64,000 nucleotides of DNA from Puniceicoccus vermicola (GTDB lineage Bacteria > Verrucomicrobiota > Verrucomicrobiia > Opitutales > Puniceicoccaceae). Shown here piece after piece: positions 1 to 8,534 of this stretch. Position 1 is the first letter of the stretch. Every line of letters begins with the position of its first letter. The notes under the pieces are model-generated. The model had not been told where the DNA came from. It saw only the letters and a program-made list of their open reading frames with translations, and did not search any database. Made by a program: the position numbers and the translations under genes. Where the stretch lies: the NCBI RefSeq assembly GCF_014230055.1, contig NZ_JACHVA010000134.1, positions 1-64,000 on the forward strand, written 5' to 3'.

Positions 1-295
1 CTTTTTTTAAGATGTCGCGCTGACGACGCAGTTGCTCGTTCTCCCGGCGCAAACGCTTTAGCTCCGAGGCTTCATCAGGATCGGAGGCTCCGGAAGGCAT
101 CTCCCCCGGCTCACGCCGGTCTCGATCCCTTCCTTCTCCTCCGATCCCAGCTGCACGATTACGCCATAATCTCAGCGTGTTCGGGGAAACTCCCAGTTCT
201 TCAGCTACGTGCTTGAGAGGGCGAGCACTACTGATCAGAAGATCAACAGCTCCCTCGCGGAACTCACGGGAATAGGCAGGTTTGGTTGGTGGCAT
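1..295 (-). CDS. IS3-family transposase OrfA, partial
   Basis: This is the N-terminal 96 codons of an IS3-type OrfA, the DNA-binding half of a cut-and-paste transposase; the rest lies beyond the window start. Residues 9-45 form the usual HTH_Tnp_1 segment (SREFREGAVDLL, then VSPNTLRLWRNR). Residues 77-90 (LKRLRRENEQLRRQ) are the coiled coil that precedes the frameshift point. The last bases read TTA-AAA-AAA-G, an A7G run of the kind at which IS3 elements slip -1 into OrfB. I chose ATG 295 because AAAGG lies 8 nt upstream; ATG 313 is in frame too. On this strand TGTTGGACAGCTCGG (333-319) begins with TG and may be the terminal inverted repeat. Whether OrfB is intact cannot be seen. Confidence 0.85.
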   Translation of the reverse strand, partial: MPPTKPAYSREFREGAVDLLISSARPLKHVAEELGVSPNTLRLWRNRAAGIGGEGRDRDRREPGEMPSGASDPDEASELKRLRRENEQLRRQRDILKK

Positions 296-333
296 ATCGG
301 TTATCCTTTTCATTTGCACCGAGCTGTCCAACA

Positions 334-489
334 TATCAGGGGAAGCTCACCTCAGCCAAATACCCACTCAACACCAGCGTGCTCGAGGGCATGAACAACA
401 AGATCAAGGTCATCAAAAGAACCGCTTATGGCTTCAGGGATACGGAATACTTCTTCCTCAAGATTAAGCATGCTTTCCCCGGGAAATGA
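334..489 (+). pseudogene. C-terminal remnant of an ISL3-family transposase
   Basis: The frame ending at TGA 487-489 encodes a tail containing EGMNNKIKVIKRTAYGFRD followed by YFFLKIKHAFPG. This is the characteristic C-terminus of DDE transposases of the ISL3 family (EG.NNKIKVIKR.AYG.RD). Nothing upstream in this frame matches the family: the homology starts about where the putative IS3 end (333) lies, so the IS3 element probably inserted into, or recombined with, an ISL3 copy. Only about 50 codons remain, so it cannot be functional. The downstream beta-helix frame opens inside it. Confidence 0.8.
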
Positions 490-1525
490 CGATGAACGGC
501 TTAATTTTGGTGTTCCTTTGGTATTCATTTTATCCTCTTCCGAAGAGGAATCAGAAGCGAGTTCTTCCGCCGCGGGTCGAGTCCTGGAGGTGGACAGGCG
601 GGGTGGTGCCGAATTTGCGAGCTTGCGCGAAGCGGCCAAGGCCAGCGGCCCCGGAGATGTGATTCGCATCGCCCCGGGGAGTGGTCCATATCGGGAAGTT
701 CTGGAGATTACGAACTCGGGAAGAGCTGGGGCTCCGATTGTTGTCGAAGGTAATGGAGAACTGGTGACGGGTTTTGAGCCACTCGAGGGATTTCGAAAAT
801 CGGGAGATGCTTATGTTTGCGATCTGCCGGTCGAGTTTCCTTTTGTGCTCACCCACAAGGGAGAGCGAGTGGCCCAAGATGCCGAGACGAAACAATTCGG
901 GGAGTTGGCAAAACTCTCCGAGGATCAGAGGCAATTGCAGTTGCTTCCGGGCGTGAGTCCCGAGAGCTGGGAAATCTCGACACGGACCTATGTTGTCAAG
1001 GTATGGAATGTTTCGCACCATATCTACCGAGACCTTCGGGCTTCAGGCGCGCAAAATGATGCTTTCAATCTTCATGGAGTAGGCGAGCACCTGGTGTTTG
1101 AGAATGTGGAGGGATTTCATTCTCTCGACGAGGGATTTTCGGCCCACGATGACATTTCCTGCGAGGTTCATGGGGGAGAGTTTTATGGGAACGACAACGG
1201 TCTCGTGAATATTGCGGACAGCAAGATGGTCGCCTCGAATCTGGAGATTCGTGGAAACTTGGGGTGGGGGCTTTACTTGCTGGATTGTGAAGCGGTCTTG
1301 GACGACGTTCTTGTCGAAGAAAATGGTTTGGCGCAGATCATGGTCGCCAATTCTGTCGTCGAATGGAATCACGTGACGGCGGTGATGCCCTCGTGGAATG
1401 ATCGACGCTGGGTGACCTACAATGAATCTTCGGGCAAGGAACCGGCTAAAGCGCCTCTTGTGACGGATCGCCGGAGTCAGGTTAGCGGCACTCTGCCCAA
1501 ACTGGTGGGAGGATCCGATGAATAG
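428..1525 (+). CDS. Right-handed parallel beta-helix protein with disrupted 5' end
   Basis: From about codon 50 the frame encodes a pectate-lyase-like parallel beta-helix protein: a LREAAKAS..GDVIRIAPG start motif (as in DUF1565/Beta_helix proteins), then repeated short strands such as LVFENVEGF, CEVHGGEFYGND and ASNLEIRGNLGWG. Such proteins usually bind or cleave extracellular polysaccharide; no catalytic residues can be assigned here. The open frame begins inside the ISL3 relic and its first 30 codons are foreign, so no signal peptide exists in this frame. A Met in another frame at 492 (MNGLILVFLWYSF) looks like a signal-peptide start, so a small indel between about 530 and 580 may have severed leader and body. 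Its stop overlaps the following pseudopilin by 8 bp, implying an operon. Function is uncertain and expression doubtful. Confidence 0.6.
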   Translation: MASGIRNTSSSRLSMLSPGNDDERLNFGVPLVFILSSSEEESEASSSAAGRVLEVDRRGGAEFASLREAAKASGPGDVIRIAPGSGPYREVLEITNSGRAGAPIVVEGNGELVTGFEPLEGFRKSGDAYVCDLPVEFPFVLTHKGERVAQDAETKQFGELAKLSEDQRQLQLLPGVSPESWEISTRTYVVKVWNVSHHIYRDLRASGAQNDAFNLHGVGEHLVFENVEGFHSLDEGFSAHDDISCEVHGGEFYGNDNGLVNIADSKMVASNLEIRGNLGWGLYLLDCEAVLDDVLVEENGLAQIMVANSVVEWNHVTAVMPSWNDRRWVTYNESSGKEPAKAPLVTDRRSQVSGTLPKLVGGSDE

Positions 1526-2192
1526 AGTGGATCATTTTTTCAATACCTCGACTGAAGGAAGCAGGAGAAAGGGCTTCTCGCTCATCGAACTGCTGACGGT
1601 GATTGCGGTGCTCGGGATTCTCGGAGGCATCCTAACCGTGGCGGTCGGCAGTGCGCGGAGGATGGCCCGCTCGGCCGAGTGTACTTCGAACTTAAGGAAT
1701 CTGGGCATGGGCCTGAATCTCTACTCGCAGAATAATCATGGTAAGCTGCCTACAGCCGGAAATTACAATACCGTTCCCGGAGTGGGTGAGAATAAGAGCT
1801 GGATGCTGGCCTTAAGTGAGTTCATGGAGCAGAAGTTTCCGGGCGAGAACGAAAAAACCATGTTTCTTTGTCCGTCCGCTGTAGAGACCTATCCGGATGG
1901 AGTGGCTCGGAGAACGTATGGCATGAACGCAGCGGGAACTGGGGCCGATGTCGAGATGCGGGTTGGGTCTTTTCTCAAGCCAACTTCGACGGTTCTCCTG
2001 ATGGATACGGTTCATCTCAGCGATGGAGACGGCCAATATGCATTTGGTGCGGGCAGTTACGAGAGATTTGCGGATTGGCGCCATGGTGATTCGCTGAATG
2101 CTCTCTTTGTCGATGGTCATGTGGAGAACATCCAACGAGCCAATAAGGCGGACCTCGGTGAATATGTTCTAAACTATCGGGAGCGGGAATAG
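1518..2192 (+). CDS. Prepilin-type pseudopilin, H-X9-DG family
   Basis: A 224-residue secreted pilin-like protein. Residues 19-45 hold a type II/IV prepilin leader, with the cleavage motif KGFSLIELLTVIAVLGILGG giving processing by PilD before F and N-methylation. The C-terminal part contains HGDSLNALFVDGHVE, the H-X9-DG signature of processing-associated pseudopilins abundant in Planctomycetes and Verrucomicrobia. A strong GGAGG lies 5 nt before ATG 1518, and the gene overlaps the preceding beta-helix gene by 8 bp, so the two were co-expressed. In this phylum such pilins often sit next to polysaccharide-degrading genes; a role in a T2SS-like fibre or substrate capture is inference. The gene looks intact. 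Confidence 0.85.
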   Translation: MNRVDHFFNTSTEGSRRKGFSLIELLTVIAVLGILGGILTVAVGSARRMARSAECTSNLRNLGMGLNLYSQNNHGKLPTAGNYNTVPGVGENKSWMLALSEFMEQKFPGENEKTMFLCPSAVETYPDGVARRTYGMNAAGTGADVEMRVGSFLKPTSTVLLMDTVHLSDGDGQYAFGAGSYERFADWRHGDSLNALFVDGHVENIQRANKADLGEYVLNYRERE

Positions 2193-2261
2193 TCGGACCG
2201 ATAATGTTCCCGGAGAAGTCATTTTTCCGAGATCGGGATCGTGATTCTTTTCTGGGAGGAA

Positions 2262-3886
2262 TCAATATATCGGCTTGATGCGGTAGAATACTGAGCCCCG
2301 GGTGGCGGGGGCGGACCAATCGTTGTGACCGTAGAGGGTGTCGATGGGTTGCCATCCGTCTGGAGATAGGTCGGTGCTCATCTCGACTTGATACATCGGG
2401 GCAACGTGATCCCATGCGAGGTGGACTCCTTGGCCATGTGGGGCTCTTTCAATCTTTAGGCCGGGTGTAGGGTAACCGGCCCGGCGGAATGTTCCAGTAG
2501 CTAGACCGAGTGAGGATGCATCGCCGCTGGCGACGAATTCGTAGACGGTGGTTTCCCCGGGGGAAAGGGTCGAGGCTCCGTTTCCGGGACGAATCAGCCA
2601 ATGATCCCCCTCTGCTTGTCGGGCTCCCTTACCCCATCCGCTCGTAAGCGTCGTCTCGCCCGGATCCAGCTGGAGGGTCCAGGCGGGGATGGAGTCCGAT
2701 TCAGGATTGTCGACGATGATGGCGGCTTGAAATCCCGTGTCCCATTCGCTGGTAATTTTGATGCTTATAGTGGGGGTGTCGGTCGGAATACTTTGAATAA
2801 AGGCGGTATCCGGTGCCGGGTAGGCCACGGCTTGTTCGTGGATGGAGCGGACGGCTCCACGTTCGAATTCAGGTGCGAATGTTTCTGATTCGGGGACGGC
2901 TTCGTAGGTCTCCCGATGAAACAAATTTTCGGCTGCGACCATCTCGGCGTTGACCGGATTTCTCATCCAGTTTTCCAATTGCGAGAGGGTGGCGACCCAG
3001 ACATCGGGTTGGTCGAGGGCCCAATCGAGGAAATCATTCAGGCCTCCCGCGGTCCCGTCATTGAGCCAGGTCGCGGCGTGGAGCCAGATGCCCAGCGGGG
3101 CGCGGTTCCGTTGTAGCGTAGTTCGAAGTTCTCCCTCAGGACGTTGTCGAGCGATTCGCCGGAGACCCCTGGGTCCATGCCTAGATAGTTTTCGCCTTCC
3201 TTGAGTCGCCACATCGGAATCTCGAGAATAGAGGGGAGGCTTTCTTCAGAGCCCGTTTCGGTCCATCTCTCGTGTTGCAGACCGTCGTGAAGGGTGTAGG
3301 GCCAGATAAAGTGCGAGGCATCGGAACTGGCCGTTTCCCATCCCGGAGCTTCCAGCGATGAGCTGTTGTAGGCGAAGTCGAGGGCTGCCAGGGCTTCAAA
3401 CATCGGGCCATTATGAGCGAGAAAGGGGGCCCGAAATCCTCGGATCTCTTCGCGGGGAATGCCTGCGAATCGGATGAGGGTTTCCCGGCAGCCCTCCATT
3501 TCGTGAATCCAGGTCTCGAAATCCGTGTCCAATCCCGTCGTATGGGTCATGGTGTGGACGGCGATTTCATGCCCCGCCGCGTGCAGCCGGTGGATGAGCC
3601 AGTAGTCGGAGTCGTTGGTGCTGACAAAAAAGGTGAAGGGGATGGCGGAACCATCCGGATTTTGGTGCCCCTCGATGAGTTCCAACAATCCGAAAACCTG
3701 CTCCTGCACCGCATCGTCGAAGGTGATGACAATCATCTGCGGAACCTTATCCGGGGAGAGGCCACCGGGCGGCGATGTCGAGACGGGGATGATGGTCGCT
3801 TCCTCCGCATGGCAGAAGATCGTCAGGATCGAGAATACGATTCCTAAGCGCCAAGTGGCACCGATATGGCCGATCCAATTGATCAT
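2262..3886 (-). pseudogene. Polysaccharide deacetylase with CBM2-like tail, frameshifted
   Basis: Two overlapping minus-strand frames make one protein. The first (3886 to about 3112) has a signal peptide, then the NodB-type deacetylase core: MIVITFDDAVQ, HEIAVHTMTHTT and GFRAPFLAHN, the metal-binding Asp and HxxxH regions. The second continues without loss of homology (NRAPLGIWLHAATWLND) to a CBM2-like domain (WDTGFQAAI, IPAWTLQLD, HWLIRP) and a C-terminal Fn3-like domain (YQVEMSTDLS, VFYRIKPIY). The join YNG/NRAPLG needs one extra base near 3112-3118, so a single-base deletion or a sequencing error separates them. An intact enzyme would deacetylate an extracellular polysaccharide. It is convergent with the pseudopilin gene. 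Confidence 0.8.
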
Positions 3887-4055
3887 CTGAAATGAGAAAG
3901 AGAGAAGAAAGAGAGAGTTGGTTGTATTTTTTTTTACGCAATTTTTATACCAAATGACGTTAAATCCAAGCCGATATTCTCATTGGGGAGGGTCATTCGA
4001 CCGCCAAACCTAATATTTGCATGAGGATTCTGGTTTGGTCTACGGGGCTTGCGCT

Positions 4056-4304
4056 ATCGAAACCTATGTTCGCGACGAGGGCGTCGGAATGACCCCGGAA
4101 AAGGTAAAAGCCCTATTCTATGGGTCCGTGAACAGATCCTCCGGCACGCAGTCGGAGAAGGGGGCGGGCATCGGCCTCATGCTTTGTTATGACATGCTGA
4201 TTACCGACGGGGGAAATATTCGGGTCGAGAGTCAGGAAGGCTTAGGAACGACGATGACTTTTCGGGTGCCAGAAGCTGGGGAGAAGCCGAAGACAATCGC
4301 TTGA
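4056..4304 (+). pseudogene. Severed C-terminus of a histidine kinase (HATPase G1/G2 boxes)
   Basis: The frame encodes YVRDEGVGMTPEKVKALF, then KGAGIGLMLCYDML and GGNIRVESQEGLGTTMTF: the ATP-binding G1 and G2 boxes and last strands of a HATPase_c domain. It is nearly the same as the end of the 7TMR-DISM kinase at 20151-22226 (YVRDEGVGMSQEKVKALF, KGAGIGLMLCYDML), so it is a fragment of a paralogue or an ancient partial duplicate. Everything upstream of the G1 box, including the H-box and sensor, is missing. No start codon with a ribosome-binding site is evident. Confidence 0.8.
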
Positions 4305-4358
4305 GGTAGGGAAGAGAATCCGGATGCATCCGGTTTGGTCTCATTCTCGGATCAGTTT

Positions 4359-7300
4359 CTATTCATGGGGGCTGTCTGGCTTCGATTCATCCCGGCGCTC
4401 GTTGATCCGGAGATGGAGTTCGGCGAGCCCGCAGTAGAGGACGGGGACGACGAAGATCGAGAGGATGGCGAGGAGCATTCCTCCAAAAGAAGGGATCGCC
4501 ATGGGGACCATGATGTCGGATCCACGTCCCACCGAGGTAAGCACCGGAAGGAGGGCGAGGATGGTTGTGGCACTGGTCATCATGGCGGGACGGACACGGC
4601 GGACTCCGGCTTCGACGGTGGCGGAGCGGATGGCTTCCCGAGTCTGGGGATCATCACGGTCAAATACCTGGCGAAGGTAGGTGCAAACGATGACGCCGTT
4701 GTCCGTCGCGATGCCAAACAGCGCAAGAAATCCCACCCAGACGGCAATGCTAAGATTGATGGTGCCCATTTGGAAAAGGTCACGAAGGTTTTGCCCGAAG
4801 AGACTGAAGTCGAGGAACCAAGGCTGGCCGTAGAGCCAAATGAGGATGAAGCCACCCGACCAGGCAAAGAGGATGCCGGAGAAAACGAGGAGGGTGGTGG
4901 AGATCCGCTTAAATTGAAAATAGAGGATGAGCCAGATCGAGAAGAGAGCGATCGGCAGGACGATGCGTAGTTTTTTCTCGGCGCGCACCTGGTTCTCATA
5001 GCTGCCAGTAAACTTGTAGCTGACGCCAGCAGGGATCTGAAGCTCACCCGTCTCAATCTTCTGCTGCAGGAATTTCTGGGCCTCTTCGACAACCTCGACC
5101 TCCGAAGTGCCGTCCTGCGAATCAAAGATGACATAGCCCACGAGGAAGGTGTCTTCGCTTTTGATGACCTGAGGCCCTCGGACGTAGTGGAGGGAGGCGA
5201 GCTCGCGCAAGGGGATCTGGGTTCCGTCCGGGGCGGCCACCAGTATCTCTTCGATCGATTCCATGCTGTCCCGCAGCTCGCGCATGTATCTCACCCGCAC
5301 GGGATAGCGTTCTCGCCCCTCGACGGTTTGGGTGATCGGTTTGCCGCCGACAGCGACCTCGATCACGTCCAGAACTGTCTTGATCTTGACGCCGTAGCGA
5401 GCAATGGCCTCCCGATCAATGTCGATCTCCAGATAGGGCTTTCCAACGATTCGGTCCGCGAGGACGGCTTCGGATTTGATCGAGGGGACCTGCTTGAGGA
5501 AGCCCTCGATCTCAAGCGCGACCCGTTCAAGAGTTGCGAGGTCGGGACCGTAAACCTTGAGTCCCATGGGTGCCCGCATTCCGCTTTGCAGCATGACGAG
5601 ACGGGCGGCGATGGGCTGGAGCTTCGGGGCGGACGTGGTGCCGGGAATGGTCGCGGCTTTCACGATCTCTTTCCAGATGTCATCGGGTTTCTGAATCTGG
5701 TCGCGCCATTGGCGGTAGGGCCGTCCGTCTTCGTCCGGAATCAATTCACCGTCCTCGCCCCGTTCAAAATCGTCGTCGGACTCGTTGTAGGCAAAGGTGA
5801 GGATGCGGCCGTTCTCGTCGGTGATGAACTCCGATTTGTAGGAGATGATGGTCTCAATCATCGAGATGGGTGCGGGGTCGAGTGGACTCTCTACCCGCCC
5901 AAGCTTACCCACGGCGCTCTCGACCTCGGGGATCGCGTTGATGGCCATGTCTTGTTTTCGCAGGACATCCATGACTTCACCGATCGAGGCGTGTGGCATC
6001 GTGGTCGGCATGAGCAGATAGGAACCTTCATCCAGATTCGGCATGAATTCTTTGCCCAGCCCCGGAATCGCATGGGCGATGGCGACATAGGGCTTGGACT
6101 GCTGGAGGCGGGTCGGCAGCCAGCCGAAGACTTGGCTCCAGCCGAGCCAGATCGTGAATCCAAAGAGCACGATCAGGCCGCTGAAGGCGATGAAGACGAT
6201 CTTAATTCGCAAAAGGAAGGCGAGGATCTTCGCGTAGAAGGCGATGAGTAGGTAGAAAAACCCGAGTAATCCGCCGATGAGAAGGGCGACCAGGAAGAAG
6301 TTTTGCGCATGGCGTTCGGCCCCGAGGGGTTGCCAGTCGGAGGCGAGCAGTTGCACTACGAAAAGGACGAAGAGGCCGAGGAAAAGAGCGCGGGTGATCC
6401 GAAAGATTTTTTGAAAAGTCGAGGAGGTGGAATCGGACTTTTGGGGCTTCCGCCGACCGTTCCGGTAGCCGAGAAACCAGTGGGCGAGTGCCGGGAGAAT
6501 GGTGAGGGCAATGACGATGGAGCCGACGAGGGCGAAGGTCTTGGTGTAGGCCAGTGGGCGGAAGAGTTTTCCTTCCGCAGCTTCCATCGTAAAGACGGGC
6601 AGGAAGCTGATGATGGTCGTCAGGACAGCCGCGAGGACGGCCCCGGAGACCTCCGTGCAGGCACGGTAAACGACCTCCAGTCGGTTCTCTTCCGGATCGG
6701 CTTCGTCGAGATGCTTGAGGATGTTCTCGATCAGCACGACCCCCAGGTCCACGATGGTCCCGATCGCGATCGCGATGCCCGAGAGAGCGACCACGTTTGC
6801 ATCGACGCCGAAGAGCTTCATGCCGATGAAGGAGAACAAAACGGCGAGGGGCAGTACGGCGGAGATCAGGCCGGCGCTCCGAAGGTGTAGGACCATGACC
6901 ACGACGACAATGATCGTGACGAGAATCTGCTGGCCGACGGCGCTTTCCAGCGTTCCCAGAGTCTCGTAGATCAGGCCGGTGCGGTCGTAGAAGGGGACAA
7001 TTTCAATTTGGCTCTCGGTGCCATCGGCGAGGGTTTTCTTCGGGAGACCGGGGGAGATCTCACGAATCTTTTCTTTGACCCGTTTGATGACCTCCAGCGG
7101 GTTCTCGCCGTAGCGGGTGACCACCACGCCTCCGACGGCTTCCGCTCCGGCTTTGTCGAGGGCGCCTCGCCGCAGAGCCGGTCCGAATTCAATCGAGGCG
7201 ATTTGGTCGAGGGTGATCGGGACGTTGTCGCGCTGGGTGATGACCGTCTTGCGCAGGTCGTCGAGATTTTCAATGAAGCCGAGGCCGCGCACAACATACT

Positions 7301-8078
7301 CGACCGCGTTGATCTCGATGGTTCGCGCCCCAACATCGAGATTGCTGCCCCGCACGGCATCGAAGACCTCGTGCAAGGCAATGTCGTAGGTGCGTAGGGC
7401 ATCTGGATCGACATCAATTTGGTATTCTTTGACGAAGCCGCCGACCGAAGAAACTTCGGCCACGCCGTCCACGCCCTGTAGGGCGTAGCGGACATACCAG
7501 TCCTGGGTGCTGCGCAGCTCGTCGAGGTCCCAGCCTCCGGTAGGTTCTCCTTCCGGACTCATTCCTTCGAGGGTGTACCAAAATACCTGTCCGAGAGCGG
7601 TGGCGTCAGGGCCGAGCTGAGGGGAGACTCCCTGTGGCAGGATGTTCGCGGGGAGGCTGTTTAGTTTCTCGAGGATGCGTGACCGGGTCCAGTAGAACTC
7701 GGCTTCCTCCTTGAAGATGATATAGATCGAGGAGAATCCGAACATCGAATAACTGCGGATCGTCTTGACCTGGGGCAGACCGAGCAAAGCCGTCGTCAAT
7801 GGGTAGGTGATCTGGTCCTCGATGTCCTGGGGCGAACGACCGGTCCACTCGGTGAAAACGATTTGCTGATTCTCGCCGATGTCCGGGATGGCATCGACCG
7901 GCACCGGATCGCGTGGCAGGAGATCCGACTCCCAGTCAAAGGGGGCGACGGAGATCCCCCAGAGAACCAGAACGGCGGTCAGAAGCACGACCACCAGTTT
8001 GTTCTCCAAACAGAAGCGAATGAGGGCGGAAAGGGGCGAGGGCCGCGGTGCGCGGGGCGCGGGGGAATCGGAATTCAT
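4359..8078 (-). CDS. cusA: Heavy-metal efflux RND permease, CusA type
   Basis: Inner-membrane proton-driven pump of a tripartite metal exporter; partners are the CusB-like adaptor and CusC-like channel upstream. The protein is about 1239 residues, longer than E. coli CusA (1047), mostly through extra membrane/linker sequence between the two halves (around residues 560-640). TM4 carries SGIAIAIGTIVDLGVVLIEN with the proton-relay Asp443, the pattern of Cu/Ag-type HME-RND pumps; the porter region has a Met-containing segment (VMLQSGMRAPMGLKV), as in CusA. Start ATG 8078 has AGAGGAAG upstream; an in-frame upstream ATG (8183) falls inside the preceding gene. The start overlaps the S23 gene stop (ATGA), implying translational coupling. 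Cu(I)/Ag(I) is the likely substrate; Ni/Co cannot be excluded because the regulator is CnrX-like. Confidence 0.93.
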   Translation of the reverse strand: MNSDSPAPRAPRPSPLSALIRFCLENKLVVVLLTAVLVLWGISVAPFDWESDLLPRDPVPVDAIPDIGENQQIVFTEWTGRSPQDIEDQITYPLTTALLGLPQVKTIRSYSMFGFSSIYIIFKEEAEFYWTRSRILEKLNSLPANILPQGVSPQLGPDATALGQVFWYTLEGMSPEGEPTGGWDLDELRSTQDWYVRYALQGVDGVAEVSSVGGFVKEYQIDVDPDALRTYDIALHEVFDAVRGSNLDVGARTIEINAVEYVVRGLGFIENLDDLRKTVITQRDNVPITLDQIASIEFGPALRRGALDKAGAEAVGGVVVTRYGENPLEVIKRVKEKIREISPGLPKKTLADGTESQIEIVPFYDRTGLIYETLGTLESAVGQQILVTIIVVVVMVLHLRSAGLISAVLPLAVLFSFIGMKLFGVDANVVALSGIAIAIGTIVDLGVVLIENILKHLDEADPEENRLEVVYRACTEVSGAVLAAVLTTIISFLPVFTMEAAEGKLFRPLAYTKTFALVGSIVIALTILPALAHWFLGYRNGRRKPQKSDSTSSTFQKIFRITRALFLGLFVLFVVQLLASDWQPLGAERHAQNFFLVALLIGGLLGFFYLLIAFYAKILAFLLRIKIVFIAFSGLIVLFGFTIWLGWSQVFGWLPTRLQQSKPYVAIAHAIPGLGKEFMPNLDEGSYLLMPTTMPHASIGEVMDVLRKQDMAINAIPEVESAVGKLGRVESPLDPAPISMIETIISYKSEFITDENGRILTFAYNESDDDFERGEDGELIPDEDGRPYRQWRDQIQKPDDIWKEIVKAATIPGTTSAPKLQPIAARLVMLQSGMRAPMGLKVYGPDLATLERVALEIEGFLKQVPSIKSEAVLADRIVGKPYLEIDIDREAIARYGVKIKTVLDVIEVAVGGKPITQTVEGRERYPVRVRYMRELRDSMESIEEILVAAPDGTQIPLRELASLHYVRGPQVIKSEDTFLVGYVIFDSQDGTSEVEVVEEAQKFLQQKIETGELQIPAGVSYKFTGSYENQVRAEKKLRIVLPIALFSIWLILYFQFKRISTTLLVFSGILFAWSGGFILIWLYGQPWFLDFSLFGQNLRDLFQMGTINLSIAVWVGFLALFGIATDNGVIVCTYLRQVFDRDDPQTREAIRSATVEAGVRRVRPAMMTSATTILALLPVLTSVGRGSDIMVPMAIPSFGGMLLAILSIFVVPVLYCGLAELHLRINERRDESKPDSPHE

Positions 8079-8534
8079 TGTGAACTTCCTCTTCTTTTCA
8101 GACTGATAATCGTTTTGGTTAGAATCGCGAAGATGTGGCTGCAACGTTCGGTTCGATCCGCTACAATCTCCTCGGGAAACCACTTGCGCATCCGTTGGTA
8201 TCTTCCTTTTGTTTCTCGCGCGGAGCCCCGGGCAATGACGAGGAAACGAATGTATTCCTTCGTAGTTTCCCGTCCGTGCCCTTCCTCAATATTGGCCGCA
8301 ATGGAGTCGGCGCTGCCAAGTTGCTGGGAGACTAGTTTTTGAAGGGCAGGGTTACGTGTCAAAGGCGTCAAGTCTTCGATCACCAGATCGAAGAGTTCCA
8401 TGGCGAGCCTGTAAGCCTTGAAGTTTTCGAGTGAATCCTGGCTCATTGGTGCGGCTCCTGATGAGTGTTTCCGGAGTTAGCCGTATTCGTATTCTCCCCC
8501 CTCGCCCTGCGCCCCTCGCCCCGAGCCCCTGTGC
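8032..8534. mobile_element. Putative S23-gene cassette with G/C-rich inverted flanks
   Basis: The S23 gene is bracketed by two low-complexity tracts in inverted orientation: 8032-8075 (AGGGGCGAGGGCCGCGG, then GGGGGAATCGGAATTC) and 8481-8534, whose reverse complement reads GGGGCGAGGGGCGCAGG, then GGGGGAGAATACGAATACGG. The two align as imperfect inverted repeats. One encodes the odd tail of CusB (ARGEGRRARGENTNTANSG), the other the first residues of CusA (SPAPRAPRPS). Neither matches the conserved body of its protein. This suggests that the S23 gene entered as a small cassette between cusB and cusA, keeping both frames usable. A decayed sequence repeat without mobility is the alternative. Confidence 0.45.
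8075..8446 (-). CDS. Four-helix-bundle protein, S23/IVP family
   Basis: A 123-residue all-helical protein of the family first known as 23S rRNA intervening-sequence proteins, related to the Avd accessory proteins of diversity-generating retroelements. Family signatures are present: FKAYRLAMELFDLVIEDL near the start, SQQLGSADSIAANIEEGHGR in the middle, and EYIRFLVIARGSARETKGR. Its ATG overlaps the cusB stop (ATGA) and its TGA overlaps the cusA start (ATGA), so it is read between adaptor and pump of the efflux operon. The biochemical role of stand-alone members is unknown. No 23S rRNA sequence surrounds it, so it is not an rRNA intervening sequence here. The flanks suggest later insertion. Confidence 0.85.
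   Translation of the reverse strand: MSQDSLENFKAYRLAMELFDLVIEDLTPLTRNPALQKLVSQQLGSADSIAANIEEGHGRETTKEYIRFLVIARGSARETKGRYQRMRKWFPEEIVADRTERCSHIFAILTKTIISLKRRGSSQ

Noticed and set aside
5187-6251. 354-codon plus-strand open frame inside cusA
   Set aside because: Antisense to a gene with complete RND motifs; composition shows no domain signature.
8075-8446. S23 gene as an intervening sequence in 23S rRNA
   Set aside because: No rRNA sequence flanks it; both neighbours are protein-coding cus genes overlapping it by ATGA.
8075-8446. Diversity-generating retroelement (Avd-like protein)
   Set aside because: No reverse transcriptase, template or variable repeat was seen nearby.
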